From a bacterium (GTDB lineage Bacteria > Acidobacteriota > Polarisedimenticolia > Polarisedimenticolales > Polarisedimenticolaceae), in NCBI GenBank assembly GCA_024226515.1, contig JAAELQ010000008.1, positions 97,246 through 161,245 on the forward strand: a stretch of 64,000 nucleotides of DNA, read 5' to 3'. Below are positions 35,275 through 46,417 of this stretch, piece by piece (position 1 is the first letter of the stretch; every line of letters begins with the position of its first letter). Under the pieces are notes generated by a model. The model made no database searches. It was not told the origin of the DNA and saw nothing but the letters and a program-made list of their open reading frames with translations. Both the position numbers and the translations under genes were made by a program.

Positions 35275-36987
35275 CTAGTGCGAGCGGTACATCACCTCGC
35301 CGCCGACAATCGTCATCCAGACCGAGGCGGAGGGGATCTCGTCTTCGGAGACGGTCAGGATGTCGCGGCTGAGGACGGTCACGTCGGCCAGCTTGCCCGG
35401 CGTCAGCGAACCCTTGAGTTGCTCTTCGAAGGCGGCATGGGCCGCGTGAATCGTCGCGGCCTCGAGCGCCTCCATCCGCGTCATCTTCTGCTCGGGGTAG
35501 AACGTCTCTCCGTTGCGCATCCTGCGCGTGACGGCCGAATGGAAGTTGGCGATCGGGTCGACATCCTCGACCGGCGCGTCGGTTCCGTTCGTGACGACGA
35601 CGCCGGACTCCATCAGGGTCCGCCAGACGTACGCGCCCTCCTCGCTGCGCCGATCGCCGAGCCGCTCGGGGACCCAGGGGCCGTCGGACGTGCAGTGCAC
35701 GGTCTGCATCGAAGCGACGATGCCCAGGTCGCGGAAGCGCGGCACGTCCTCGGGCGACAGATGTTGCGCGTGCTCGATGCGCCAGCGCAGCTCGTCGGTG
35801 TTCTCGATCGGGGCGAAGGCCCGCTCGAAGACGTCGAGCGTCTCGCGGTTGCCGCGGTCGCCGATGGCGTGCACGCAGAGCTGGACGTCGTGCACCAGCG
35901 CCAGCCGCGCCGTCTCCTGCAGATCGTCCAGCGGCACGGTGTTGAGTCCGCTCGATTCCGGCAGGTCCGTGTACGGCTCGAGCAGCCACGCGCCGTGCGA
36001 GCCCAGCGCGCCGTCGATCGAACGCTTGATCGCGCGCACGGTCAGATGGTTGTCCGCCGCACCGATCGTGCGGTAGCTCGCGAGGTGCTCGTCGAGGGCC
36101 GCGTTGTCCTCGCGCAGCATCATCCACAGCCGCACGCCCAGTCGCCCCTGCTCCGCGATGGAGCGGATGCGGTCGACCGTCTCGAAGCTGGAGCCCGCGT
36201 CCTGGAAGCTGGTGATTCCCTTGGACAGGCACTCGGCATCGGCGAGCTCGATCTCCTTGATCGCGCGCTGCGCCAGCTGGTCCGCCGTCAGCCCCTCGAG
36301 GGAGTTGCGGTAGGCCCGTTCGACCAGCTCCTCGGCCGTCTCGCGCAGAACTCCGGTCGGAGCGCCGGCGCCGTCGCGCAGGATCGTTCCGCCCGCGGGG
36401 TCCGGGGTGTCGCGGTCGATGCCCGCGAGCTCGAGCGCGGCGGCGTTGGCCAGCGCGGCGTGGCCCGACGCGTGGACCAGCAGTACGGGGTTGTCCGCAA
36501 CGGCACGGCTCAGCCGCTCGTGAACGGGGTAGCCCTCGACGGCGGGGTCGGCCGGCCGTTCCCACTTCTCCTGGTGCCAACCGCGCCCGAGGATCCACTC
36601 GCCGGGCTCGTGGTTCTGCGCGGCGACGGCGACCGTGTCTACGACTTCTTCCCAGGTGCGCGCGTGGCGTAGGTCGACGTTCATCAACGAGCGTCCGATG
36701 CCGGTGAAGTGGCCGTGCCCCTCGATGAACCCGGGGATCGCCAGGCGTCCCTCCAGGTCGACGACCTCGGTCGAGCCGTCGCGCAGGGCCGCGATCTCGT
36801 CGTTGCCGCCGACCGCGATGATCTCGCCGTCGCGCATGGCGAGCGCCTGGGCCTCGGGCTGCGAGGGGTCGACGGTGACGACCTTGCCGTTGAGCAGGAT
36901 CAGGTCCGCCGCCGGCTCGGCACACCCGAGGAGGCCGGCGGCGAGGCAGGAAAAGAGGACCGTGCGAATCCAGTTTGTCGACGCCAT
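35275..36987 (-). CDS. YtcJ-like amidohydrolase lipoprotein
   Basis: 570 residues. The signal ends in a lipobox (LAAGLLGC, Cys22). The mature protein has the amidohydrolase_3 layout: small beta-domain (LILLNGKVVTVDPSQPEAQALAM), metal-binding HxH in GFIEGHGHF, then ASGHAALANAAALELAGI, His motifs in RIEHAQHL and HAIGDRGN, and TNGTDAPVEDVDP with the catalytic Asp. These enzymes hydrolyse amide or N-formyl bonds using zinc, but substrates are mostly unknown. Lipidation places it on the periplasmic face of a membrane. The next gene upstream on the same strand is separated by three bases. Confidence 0.9.
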   Translation of the reverse strand: MASTNWIRTVLFSCLAAGLLGCAEPAADLILLNGKVVTVDPSQPEAQALAMRDGEIIAVGGNDEIAALRDGSTEVVDLEGRLAIPGFIEGHGHFTGIGRSLMNVDLRHARTWEEVVDTVAVAAQNHEPGEWILGRGWHQEKWERPADPAVEGYPVHERLSRAVADNPVLLVHASGHAALANAAALELAGIDRDTPDPAGGTILRDGAGAPTGVLRETAEELVERAYRNSLEGLTADQLAQRAIKEIELADAECLSKGITSFQDAGSSFETVDRIRSIAEQGRLGVRLWMMLREDNAALDEHLASYRTIGAADNHLTVRAIKRSIDGALGSHGAWLLEPYTDLPESSGLNTVPLDDLQETARLALVHDVQLCVHAIGDRGNRETLDVFERAFAPIENTDELRWRIEHAQHLSPEDVPRFRDLGIVASMQTVHCTSDGPWVPERLGDRRSEEGAYVWRTLMESGVVVTNGTDAPVEDVDPIANFHSAVTRRMRNGETFYPEQKMTRMEALEAATIHAAHAAFEEQLKGSLTPGKLADVTVLSRDILTVSEDEIPSASVWMTIVGGEVMYRSH

Positions 36988-36990
36988 GTC

Positions 36991-37590
36991 TCAGCGCTCT
37001 CCCGCGGGCAGGACTTCCAGGTCGAACTCGAAGCGAATCGCCTCGCGCCCCATGCGAATCCCGTTCAGGCTGGACTTTAGCTCGACATCCCCGCGAGCGC
37101 CCTCCATCGAGAAGAACGCGTCGGCGGGGAAGCGTTGCGGGGGCACCAGGCGCGCGATGTCGATCTGCCCCATCAGCGGCAGCTCGATCGGGACCTCCTC
37201 GTAGCGCAGTTCCAGCGAGCTCTCGCCGTTGTCACGCACGACCCTGAGCGATATTCGCGGTTCGATCTTCAGTCGGACGCCGACGTCCACGGCCACGATC
37301 TCCAGTGAGGCCAGTACGTAGCCCTGCATGCGCTCGCCCGCCGCCGGATCGAAGCCCGTGATCTCCAGGTTGGCCAGCTCGACGTCGATCGCGCCCTGCC
37401 CCAGCGGCACCTGCACCTCGCGTATCGTCAGCTCGGTCAGCACCTCGTTCAGCGTGGAGAGGCCCACGTCGACCGTGACGCCCGCCGTGGCCGGAATGCC
37501 GAAGAGCAGCCAGATCGCGACGGCCGAAAACAGCGCGCGTCGCCGCACGCGGAGCGAGTTGCGGGTGTCGATTCGTGTTGCGGTCGCCAT
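36991..37590 (-). CDS. Exported protein of unknown function
   Basis: 199 residues. The start at 37590 has AAGGAG upstream and gives a signal peptide (RRALFSAVAIWLLFGIPATAG). The mature protein is almost all beta strand with alternating hydrophobic residues (AIDVELANLEITGFD, VGVRLKIEPRISLRVV, SLELRYEEVPIELP), as in lipid-binding barrels or tubular LPS-transport-like folds, but I cannot name a family. Its stop is three bases before the amidohydrolase start, so the two are very likely cotranscribed. Confidence 0.7.
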   Translation of the reverse strand: MATATRIDTRNSLRVRRRALFSAVAIWLLFGIPATAGVTVDVGLSTLNEVLTELTIREVQVPLGQGAIDVELANLEITGFDPAAGERMQGYVLASLEIVAVDVGVRLKIEPRISLRVVRDNGESSLELRYEEVPIELPLMGQIDIARLVPPQRFPADAFFSMEGARGDVELKSSLNGIRMGREAIRFEFDLEVLPAGER

Positions 37591-37703
37591 GCGATGAACT
37601 CCTTTGCGAGTGGGACGGACAAGTCTATCTCGACCCCTCTCGATCAACGCGCAAAGTGCACCGGAGTTCCAAGGAAAGTACCGGAAACGGCGCGTCGGTT
37701 GGC

Positions 37704-37732
37704 TTGCGCGCGTTTTTGGCCCTCGCTATAGT
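37704..37732 (+). promoter_or_regulatory. Promoter of the alternative complex III - caa3 gene cluster
   Basis: TTGCGC (37704-37709) and TATAGT (37727-37732) are exactly 17 bp apart. Start of transcription near 37739 would leave a ~30-nt leader before the actA ATG at 37770. It is the only promoter-like pair seen upstream of the cluster. Confidence 0.6.
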
Positions 37733-37769
37733 GCCCGGTCCTCGGCACCCCTGAAACTCGGCGCGGAAC

Positions 37770-38438
37770 ATGAATCAGGACAGTGAAACACCGCTGATCT
37801 TCCCGAAGTGGCTCGACTCGTTGCGGCCCGTCGTCGGCGGAGTGCTCGGTGTTTTACCGATCTACCTGCTGGCGTTGGCCTATCTGGGCGGCTCGCCGCA
37901 AACGACGGACGTCGGCTATCGACCCGAGCAACCGATTCCGTACAGCCATCGCCTGCACGTCGGCGAGCTGGGTATCGACTGTCGTTACTGTCACTCCACC
38001 GTGGAGCAGACGGCGCACGCGGCGCTCCCTCCGACCGAGACGTGCATGAATTGCCACGCGAACATCCACACCGAGAGCGAGAAGCTGCTGCCGGTGCGCG
38101 AGAGTTACTCCAGCGGACTTCCGGTGCGCTGGGTTCGCGTGCACGATCTGCCGGACTACGTGTACTTCAACCACAGCGCGCACGTGACCCGCGGTGTGGC
38201 TTGCGTGTCGTGCCACGACCGCGTGGACACGATGGAAGTCGTCTATCAGGCGCAACCGCTGAGCATGGGCTGGTGCCTCGACTGTCACCGCAACCCCGAG
38301 CCGAACCTGCGTCCGCCGGAGTACGTGACGCAGATGGACTGGCAGCCGGACCCCAACGTCGCGGAGCACGCGGGCAGTCACATTCGAGAGACCTACGACA
38401 TCAACCCGTCCGAGGATTGCAGTACATGTCATCGCTGA
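37770..38438 (+). CDS. actA: Alternative complex III pentaheme cytochrome subunit ActA
   Basis: 222 residues. One N-terminal membrane helix (VVGGVLGVLPIYLLALAYLG) is followed by five CxxCH heme-binding motifs: CRYCH, CMNCH, CVSCH, CLDCH and CSTCH at the extreme C-terminus. The pattern PIPYSHRLHVGELGIDCRYCH is characteristic of ActA. ActA transfers electrons between ActB and the downstream acceptor in the quinol:acceptor oxidoreductase that replaces bc1 in many bacteria. The last 13 bases overlap the start of actB. Confidence 0.93.
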   Translation: MNQDSETPLIFPKWLDSLRPVVGGVLGVLPIYLLALAYLGGSPQTTDVGYRPEQPIPYSHRLHVGELGIDCRYCHSTVEQTAHAALPPTETCMNCHANIHTESEKLLPVRESYSSGLPVRWVRVHDLPDYVYFNHSAHVTRGVACVSCHDRVDTMEVVYQAQPLSMGWCLDCHRNPEPNLRPPEYVTQMDWQPDPNVAEHAGSHIRETYDINPSEDCSTCHR

Positions 38439-41400
38439 AGCAGACGACGGGCAAGAAGTACTGGCGCAGCATGAACGAGCTGGCCGACAGGCCGGAGTTC
38501 CGTCAGTTCGTCGAGCGCGAGTTCCCCGCGTGGGCCGACGAGATGCTGTCGCCTGCGTCGCGCCGTAAGTTCCTCAAGCTGATGGGCGCCTCGATGGCGC
38601 TGGCCGGCATGACCGCGTGTCGCTGGCCCAGCGAGGAGATCCTGCCCTTCACCCGCCGCCCCGGGGGCTACGTCCCCGGCGTGCCGCTGCAGTTCGCCAC
38701 GGCGATGGAACTCGGCGGCAGCGCGACCGGCCTGCTGGTCACCAGCTACGACGGCCGCCCGGTGAAGATCGAGGGCAACCCGCAGCACCCACAGAGCGGG
38801 GGCGCGACCAACGCGTGGGCCCAGGCGACTCTGCTCGAGCTCTACGATCCGGATCGCAGTTCGTCTCCGTCCGAGCGCGACGGCGAGAACGAGGCCGATC
38901 GCAGCTGGGCCGAGGCCGAGGCGTTCCTGCGCAGCCGCTTCGCCGATCTGCGTGGTCGCGGGGGACGCGGCTTCCATGTGCTGTCCGAAGCCAGCGGGTC
39001 GCCGACCGTCGCCGACATGCGCCGCAGGCTGCAGGGCGCGTTTCCGTCGATGACGTGGCACGAGTACGAGACGACCTCACGCGACAACCAGCGCGAGGGG
39101 ACGCGGCTGGCGTTCGGTCGCCCGTACCGCGTGCACAACGCGTTCGACGCAGCGAGCACGATCGTCTCGTTCGACGAGGACTTCCTGCTGCATCATCCGG
39201 CCGCGGTGCGCAACGCGCGTGACTTCAGCCGCGGGCGCGACGTCCACGAGCACAGCTTCAGTCGCCTGCGCGTGTTCGAGAGCGCGTTCAGCGTCACCGG
39301 CGCCGCGGCCGATCACCGGGTGGCGGTCCAGTCGCGCATGATCCCGGTGCTCGTCGCGTGTCTGGCCGCCGAGCTGTTCCTCGAGCTGGGACTGCAGCTG
39401 CCGCACCAGGCCGAGTCGATGCGACCCACGCTGGAGCGTTTCCGGTTGCATCCGCTGTACACCGAGTTCGACTTCAGCTTCGCCCGGGAGCTGCTCGAGC
39501 ACCCCGGGCAGTCGCTGATCGTCGCCGGCCCGCGACAGCCCCCCGAGGTTCACGCGCTGGTCTGCTTCCTCAACCAGGCGCTGGGCAACGTCGGCAACAG
39601 CGTGACCTATGTCGAGGCCGCCGACGAGAACCGCCCGCACCACCATCGGGCGATCCGCGACCTGGCGGGTCTGATCGAGCGCAGCGACGTGGACACGTTG
39701 CTCGTGCTGGGCGGCAACGCCGCGTTCGACGCGCCGGCGGATCTCGGCCTTGCCGCGTTGTTGCAACGCGTGCCCGCGTCGATCCACGTCAGTCTGTATC
39801 GCAACGAGACGAGCTCCGCCTGTTTGTGGCACCTGCCTCGCGCCCACTTCCTGGAGACGTGGGGCGACACCACGGGCGACCGCGGGACGTTGACCGTCGC
39901 GCAGCCTCTGATCGAGCCGCTGTTCAACGGCAAGAGCGTGATCGAGGTGCTGGCGCTGGTGTTGGGCGACACGGTCACGTCCGGCCACGACCTGGTGCGG
40001 CGCACGTTCGGCGAACGGCGCGGCGCTTCGGGCTTCGAGGATGCGTGGCAGACGGCGTTGCACGACGGCGTCGTGGCCGGGACCGAGTGGCCGGCCGAGC
40101 GTCCGTCATTGCGCGACGCCACGTGGTCCGACAACCTCAAGCCGTACTTGCACGCCGGCACGGACGAGCCGGAAGGGCAGCTCGAGCTCGTGTTCCTCGA
40201 GGACAGCAGCGTGCTCGACGGGCGTTTCGCCAACAACGGCTGGCTGCAGGAGATGCCGGATCCGCTGACCAAACTGACGTGGGACAACGCCGCGCTGATG
40301 TCGCCCGCGACCGCGGAGCAGCTCGGCGTGGGGCAGAGCGACATGATTCGCGTCGGCACCGGCGACGCGTCGGTGGACCTGCCGGTGCACGTGATGCCCG
40401 GTGTGGCCACCGGTTCGATCGCGGTGCAACTGGGTTACGGACGGACGCGTTGCGGCAAGGTCGGCGAGGGTGCCGGCTTCGACGTGTATCCGCTGCGCGT
40501 GGGGCAGGGGATGAGCGCGACGCTCGTAACCGCCGAGAAGATCGACGGCCGCTATCCGCTGCACGCGACCCAGGATCACTACGCCATCGACGCGCTGGGC
40601 GCCGGCGAGCGCGCGGAGCGTGTGCACCGGCTCGTGAAAGAGGTCGAGCTCGAGGAGTTTCTCCACGATCCCGAGCACGCAATGCACGGCGAGCACCACT
40701 TGTTCGAGGCCAAGCTGTGGGCCGAGCACGAGTACGAGGGGCATCGCTGGGCGATGTCGATCGATCTGAACTCGTGCATCGGCTGCAACGCCTGCACGAT
40801 CGCCTGTCAGGCCGAGAACAACATCCCGGTCGTCGGCAAGGACGAGATCGGCCTCGGACGCGAGATGCACTGGATCCGCATCGACCGCTACTTCGCGGGC
40901 GAGCCCGAGGATCCCGACGTCGTCTTCCAGCCGGTGACGTGTCAGCACTGCGAGAACGCACCGTGCGAGCAGGTATGCCCGGTCGCGGCCACCGTGCACG
41001 ATCACGAGGGCCTCAACGTGATGGTCTACAACCGTTGCGTCGGCACCCGCTACTGCGCCAACAACTGCCCCTACAAGGTGCGGCGGTTCAACTACTTCAA
41101 CAACCACGAGAACGAACAAGCCGTCCAGACGATGATCTACAATCCGGAGGTCTCGATCCGTTCGCGCGGCGTGATGGAGAAGTGCACGTTCTGCACCCAG
41201 CGCATCCAGAACGTCAAGATCCAGGCCAAGAACGAGGGCCGGACGATTCGCGACGGCGAGATCACGACGGCGTGCGAGCAGGCCTGTCCGACGCGCGCGA
41301 TCGTCTTCGGCGATCTCTCCGACGAGTCGAGTCGCGTGGCCCAGGCGCACCATGACGAGCGCGCCTATACGATGCTCGAAGAGCTCAACATCAAGCCGCG

Positions 41401-41455
41401 GACGCGCTATCTGGCGCGCGTGCGCAACCGCCGCCACGGCGAAGGGGTGTCCTAG
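38426..41455 (+). CDS. actB: Alternative complex III iron-sulfur / molybdopterin-fold subunit ActB
   Basis: 1009 residues. A Tat-like signal is embedded after ~45 residues ([18 protein letters not shown]), as is usual for ActB. The large B1 part has the molybdopterin-oxidoreductase fold without cofactor. The C-terminal B2 part (~765-960) is a ferredoxin-like domain with four Cys clusters: [35 protein letters not shown] and CTFCTQ...CEQACP. These hold three [4Fe-4S] and one [3Fe-4S] centre in known complexes. Start at 38426 overlaps actA; an earlier in-frame start would remove the signal context. Confidence 0.93.
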   Translation: MSSLKQTTGKKYWRSMNELADRPEFRQFVEREFPAWADEMLSPASRRKFLKLMGASMALAGMTACRWPSEEILPFTRRPGGYVPGVPLQFATAMELGGSATGLLVTSYDGRPVKIEGNPQHPQSGGATNAWAQATLLELYDPDRSSSPSERDGENEADRSWAEAEAFLRSRFADLRGRGGRGFHVLSEASGSPTVADMRRRLQGAFPSMTWHEYETTSRDNQREGTRLAFGRPYRVHNAFDAASTIVSFDEDFLLHHPAAVRNARDFSRGRDVHEHSFSRLRVFESAFSVTGAAADHRVAVQSRMIPVLVACLAAELFLELGLQLPHQAESMRPTLERFRLHPLYTEFDFSFARELLEHPGQSLIVAGPRQPPEVHALVCFLNQALGNVGNSVTYVEAADENRPHHHRAIRDLAGLIERSDVDTLLVLGGNAAFDAPADLGLAALLQRVPASIHVSLYRNETSSACLWHLPRAHFLETWGDTTGDRGTLTVAQPLIEPLFNGKSVIEVLALVLGDTVTSGHDLVRRTFGERRGASGFEDAWQTALHDGVVAGTEWPAERPSLRDATWSDNLKPYLHAGTDEPEGQLELVFLEDSSVLDGRFANNGWLQEMPDPLTKLTWDNAALMSPATAEQLGVGQSDMIRVGTGDASVDLPVHVMPGVATGSIAVQLGYGRTRCGKVGEGAGFDVYPLRVGQGMSATLVTAEKIDGRYPLHATQDHYAIDALGAGERAERVHRLVKEVELEEFLHDPEHAMHGEHHLFEAKLWAEHEYEGHRWAMSIDLNSCIGCNACTIACQAENNIPVVGKDEIGLGREMHWIRIDRYFAGEPEDPDVVFQPVTCQHCENAPCEQVCPVAATVHDHEGLNVMVYNRCVGTRYCANNCPYKVRRFNYFNNHENEQAVQTMIYNPEVSIRSRGVMEKCTFCTQRIQNVKIQAKNEGRTIRDGEITTACEQACPTRAIVFGDLSDESSRVAQAHHDERAYTMLEELNIKPRTRYLARVRNRRHGEGVS

Positions 41456-41457
41456 CC

Positions 41458-42875
<1,418 letters not shown>

Positions 42876-42879
<4 letters not shown>

Positions 42880-43418
42880 TGGGCGAGCAGCGCGATCTGT
42901 ACGGCCTGCTGGCGGAGTTCAACACGCCCGGCGAGCTGATGCACGCCGCCGAGGGTGTGCGTGACGCGGGATTCAAGAATTGGGACTGCTATTCGCCGTT
43001 TCCCGTGCACGGCCTCGACCGAGCGATGGGCCTGCGCGATACGCGCCTGCCGTGGGTCGTGCTGATCGCCGGCATCACCGGTACGACGGTCGCGGTGCTG
43101 ATGCAGTGGTGGATGAACGCCGTCGACTACAAGCTGATCATCGGCGGCAAGCCGTTCTTCAGCCTGCCGTCGAATATCCCGGTCGCGTTCGAGGTGACGA
43201 TCCTGTTCGCCGCGATCTCCGCTTTCGCGTCGATGTTCCTGTTCAACAATCTGCCCAAGCTGTACCACCCGGTCTTCCGCAGCAAGCGCTTCAAACGCGT
43301 CACCACGGACGGGTTCTTCATCTCGATCGAGAAGAACGACCCGCGCTTCGACGAGGCGAAGACCGACGAGCTGCTGCGCTCGCTCGGTAGCGCCAACGTC
43401 GAACGGCTGGAGGACTGA
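42876..43418 (+). CDS. actD: Alternative complex III subunit ActD (DUF3341)
   Basis: 180 residues. [40 protein letters not shown] followed by [14 protein letters not shown] is the diagnostic DUF3341 pattern. Two membrane helices form a hairpin in the complex and the C-terminal soluble part ends [14 protein letters not shown]. It overlaps actC by four bases and precedes actE by one base. Confidence 0.93.
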
Positions 43419-43419
43419 C

Positions 43420-44064
43420 GTGATGCCGCGCTGGGTCGTTCCGAGCCTCGTGTTGCTGGCGACGCTGGCCCTGGTGCCGCCGGCGTTGGTGGTCAAGGCG
43501 CGGGTCCATCGCTCCGCGCAGCCGCGCGTGCACATCGTGCAGGACATGGACAACCAGGAGCGCTTCAAGCCGCAGCAGGCCAACGCGATGTTCGTGGACG
43601 GCCGCGCGATGCGACGGCCCGTCGCGGGCACGGTCGCCCGCGGTCAACTCGCGACGGATTCGCACCTGCACCGCGGCCTCGTCGGTGAGGGCTACGCCGA
43701 GGCATTCCCGATGGAGCTGAGCTCCGAGCTGCTGCATCGCGGCCGCGAGCGCTACGAAATCTACTGCGCGCCGTGCCACGGCATGACCGGTCGGGGCGAC
43801 GGCACGGTGGCCCGCCGGGCGGACGAGCTGCAGCAGGGCACGTGGGTGCCTCCGGCGTCGATCCACGACGAGCCGGCCTCGACGCGCGAGGTCGGTCACC
43901 TGTTCAACACGATCACCAACGGCATCCGCACGATGCCGGCCTACGGCTCGCAGCTCGCGGTCGAGGACCGCTGGGCCGTCGTGGCCTACCTCAAGGCGCT
44001 GCAGCGTAGCCGGCGCGCCTCGCCGGCCGACGTTCCCGCCGACGCGCGGGGGGAGTTGAGATGA
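43420..44064 (+). CDS. actE: Alternative complex III monoheme cytochrome ActE
   Basis: 214 residues from a GTG immediately before an ATG at 43423; either may be used. An N-terminal hydrophobic segment (SLVLLATLALVPPALVV) anchors or exports the protein. A single heme c site is seen in YCAPCHGMTGRGDG, and the axial Met is likely in IRTMPAYGSQL. ActE passes electrons to the terminal oxidase encoded downstream. It overlaps actF by four bases. Confidence 0.9.
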   Translation: MMPRWVVPSLVLLATLALVPPALVVKARVHRSAQPRVHIVQDMDNQERFKPQQANAMFVDGRAMRRPVAGTVARGQLATDSHLHRGLVGEGYAEAFPMELSSELLHRGRERYEIYCAPCHGMTGRGDGTVARRADELQQGTWVPPASIHDEPASTREVGHLFNTITNGIRTMPAYGSQLAVEDRWAVVAYLKALQRSRRASPADVPADARGELR

Positions 44065-45272
44065 CCCGGCAAGACCTGCGCGAACAGGACTTCGTCCTGG
44101 CCGAGGGCGCGGGCCGGCGCATGGGGCTGATCGGCGTCGTGCTGGGCGCGATCGCGCTGGGCGCGTCCGCCCTCCTCGCGCTGGGCGGCGGCGAGCAGGC
44201 GACCGAGGACTTCTTCCGCTCGTACCTGCACAACTTCATGTTCTTCCTCAGTCTGGCGCTGGGCGGGATGTTCTTCGTGCTGGTCATGCACCTGACGCGC
44301 GCCGGATGGAGCGTCTCGTTGCGCCGCCTGGCGGAGGTGATGGCCTGGACGATCGGACCGCTGACGCTGCTGGCCGTCGTCATCGTCATCGGCATGCACG
44401 ACCTGTACGAGTGGACGCACGAGCTCGTCGTCGCCGGGGACAGTCTGCTGCAGCACAAGCGGCCGTTCCTCAATCCGGTGTTCTTCGTCGTGCGCCTGAT
44501 CTTCTACTTCGCGGTCTGGAACTTCCTGGCCCAGTTCTTCCTCCGGCGCTCGCTGGCTCAAGATGCGTCGCGCGATCCGCGCATCACGCTGCAGATGGAG
44601 CGCGTCGCCGCGCCGGGGACGATCTTCTACGCGATGACCGTGACCTTCGCGGCGTTCGACCTGATCATGTCGCTCTACCCCCACTGGTACAGCACGATCT
44701 ACGGCGTGTACTACTTCTCGGGCGCAGTGCTGGGCTTCTTCTCGCTGGTGCCGCTCGCCGTCTGGTTCCTGCGCCGCTCGGGACGCCTGCGCGAGACCGT
44801 CACCACCGAGCATCACCACGACATGGGCAAGCTGATGTTCGCCTTCGTCGTGTTCTGGGCCTACATCGCCTTCTCGCAGTACTTCCTCATCTGGTACGGC
44901 AACGTCCCGGAAGAGACCTCGTGGTACGAGCTGCGGCAGAGCGGCCCGTGGACCTCGATCAGCCTGGTACTGCTGCTGGGCCACTTCATCCTTCCGTTCT
45001 TCTGGCTCGTCTCGCGGCACCCGAAGCGCAATCCGGCGATTCTCGTCGTGTTCGCGTGCTGGCTGCTGCTGATGCACTGGTTCGACCTGTTCTACCTGGT
45101 GATGCCGGAGGCGCGGCCGACCGGCATGCTGTTCCGGCTGACCGACGTCACCTGCTTCGTCGGCATCGGCGGCATCGTCGCCGGGGCCGCTCTGTGGCGC
45201 CTCGGGCGCGTCAAGCTGATCCCGGTCGGGGATCCGCGCCTCGACGAGTCGCTGGGGTTCGAAAATGTCTGA
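44061..45272 (+). CDS. actF: Alternative complex III membrane subunit ActF
   Basis: 403 residues, ten predicted helices. It is a second NrfD-like fold lacking some quinol-site features, as is ActF. Recognisable stretches are FLSLALGGMFFVLVMHLTRAGWSVSLRR, AMTVTFAAFDLIMSLYPHWYSTIYGVYYFSG and FVVFWAYIAFSQYFLIWYGN. It overlaps actE and the next small gene by four and eight bases, consistent with one polycistronic message. Confidence 0.92.
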   Translation: MTRQDLREQDFVLAEGAGRRMGLIGVVLGAIALGASALLALGGGEQATEDFFRSYLHNFMFFLSLALGGMFFVLVMHLTRAGWSVSLRRLAEVMAWTIGPLTLLAVVIVIGMHDLYEWTHELVVAGDSLLQHKRPFLNPVFFVVRLIFYFAVWNFLAQFFLRRSLAQDASRDPRITLQMERVAAPGTIFYAMTVTFAAFDLIMSLYPHWYSTIYGVYYFSGAVLGFFSLVPLAVWFLRRSGRLRETVTTEHHHDMGKLMFAFVVFWAYIAFSQYFLIWYGNVPEETSWYELRQSGPWTSISLVLLLGHFILPFFWLVSRHPKRNPAILVVFACWLLLMHWFDLFYLVMPEARPTGMLFRLTDVTCFVGIGGIVAGAALWRLGRVKLIPVGDPRLDESLGFENV

Positions 45273-45591
45273 GCAGCACGAGACCTACACGGTCAGCCCC
45301 GACGAGAGCGATCCGAAGGCCGCTTCGACCGCGATCGTCGGCATCGTCGGCATCATCGGCGTCACCGTGATCGTGCTGCTGCTGCAGGCGTTGTTCTACC
45401 GGACGAACGACGCCGAAGAGCGGCGCAAGCTGATCGAGGGTGCGCCCTCCGTTCTGCTCGAGCAGCGCGACGAGCAGGCCCGGTCGCTCGAGCAGTACGG
45501 CTGGGTCGACCGCGACGCGCAGGTCGTGAGCATTCCGATCGAGCGAGCGATGCAGCTCGTCGTCGAGGAGCAGGCGGGTGCGGGCAACTGA
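45265..45591 (+). CDS. Small membrane protein of the complex III - oxidase cluster
   Basis: 108 residues with one hydrophobic segment (IVGIVGIIGVTVIVLLLQALFY) and a soluble tail with EQYGWVDRDAQVVSIPIERAMQLVV. Small proteins with this I-P-I-x-x-A-M-x-L-V ending are common between actF and sco/cta genes. It may be an accessory subunit of the supercomplex. It overlaps the preceding actF by eight bases and the following SCO gene by 14. Confidence 0.7.
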   Translation: MSEQHETYTVSPDESDPKAASTAIVGIVGIIGVTVIVLLLQALFYRTNDAEERRKLIEGAPSVLLEQRDEQARSLEQYGWVDRDAQVVSIPIERAMQLVVEEQAGAGN

Positions 45592-46417
45592 GCCGTCAGC
45601 CGGCCCGGCGCGAATCGCGTTCGTCGCGATCCTGGGCTGCTGCGCGCCGTTCGTCGCGCCGGCGCTCGCTCGCGAGGAGCCGGTCCCCACGGAGCTCGAG
45701 GGCGTCGGAATCGACCAGCGGCTGGACGCGCAGCTTCCGCTCGACCTGAGCTTCGTCGACGAGGACGGCAAGCACGTCACCGTGCGCGACTACTTCGCGG
45801 ACGGACGGCCCGTGCTGTTGAACCTCGTGTACTACGAGTGCCCGATGCTGTGCAGCCTCGTGCTCAACGGCCTGGTGGCGTCGCTGCGCGAGGTCGACCT
45901 CGAGCCGGGCGAGGACTTTCACATTGTGAGCGTCTCGATCGATCCGACCGAGAGTCCGACGCTGGCCCGTTCGAAGAAGCAGAGCTACGTCCGCACGTAC
46001 GGCAAGGAGGGTGCGGCAGAGGGCTGGCGCTTCCTGACCGGCGAACGCGAGGCGATCGCCGAGCTCGCCGACAGCGTGGGCTTTCGCTATCGCTATCTGG
46101 AAGACGAGGACGAATACGCTCACGGCGCGGTGACGTTCGTCGTCACCCCCGAGGGACGCACGTCGCGCTACCTGTTCGGTGTGAAGCACGACCCGCGCAC
46201 GATGCGGCTGTCGCTGGTCGAGGCGGCCGAGGGCAAGATCGGCTCTCCCTTGGACAAGATCCTGTTGTATTGCTACCGCTATGACTCAGAAGAAGGGCGT
46301 TACGCACCGGTCGCCATGCGCATCATGCGCGCCGGCGGAGCCGCCACGGCACTGGTCGTGGGCGTCTTCCTGGTTGGTTACTGGCGCCGCGAGGCCGCAC
46401 ACAAGAGGGTGGCGTGA
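45578..46417 (+). CDS. SCO1/SenC copper chaperone for cytochrome oxidase
   Basis: 279 residues from a GTG overlapping the previous gene. An N-terminal export signal is followed by a thioredoxin-like SCO domain with copper-binding CPMLC in VYYECPMLCSL; the third ligand His is in KHDPRTM-adjacent strand or at EYAHGAVTF, position not certain. A C-terminal membrane helix (GAATALVVGVFLVGYW) anchors it. SCO proteins load CuA into subunit II, which is encoded four bases into the end of this gene. Confidence 0.9.
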   Translation: MRATEPSAGPARIAFVAILGCCAPFVAPALAREEPVPTELEGVGIDQRLDAQLPLDLSFVDEDGKHVTVRDYFADGRPVLLNLVYYECPMLCSLVLNGLVASLREVDLEPGEDFHIVSVSIDPTESPTLARSKKQSYVRTYGKEGAAEGWRFLTGEREAIAELADSVGFRYRYLEDEDEYAHGAVTFVVTPEGRTSRYLFGVKHDPRTMRLSLVEAAEGKIGSPLDKILLYCYRYDSEEGRYAPVAMRIMRAGGAATALVVGVFLVGYWRREAAHKRVA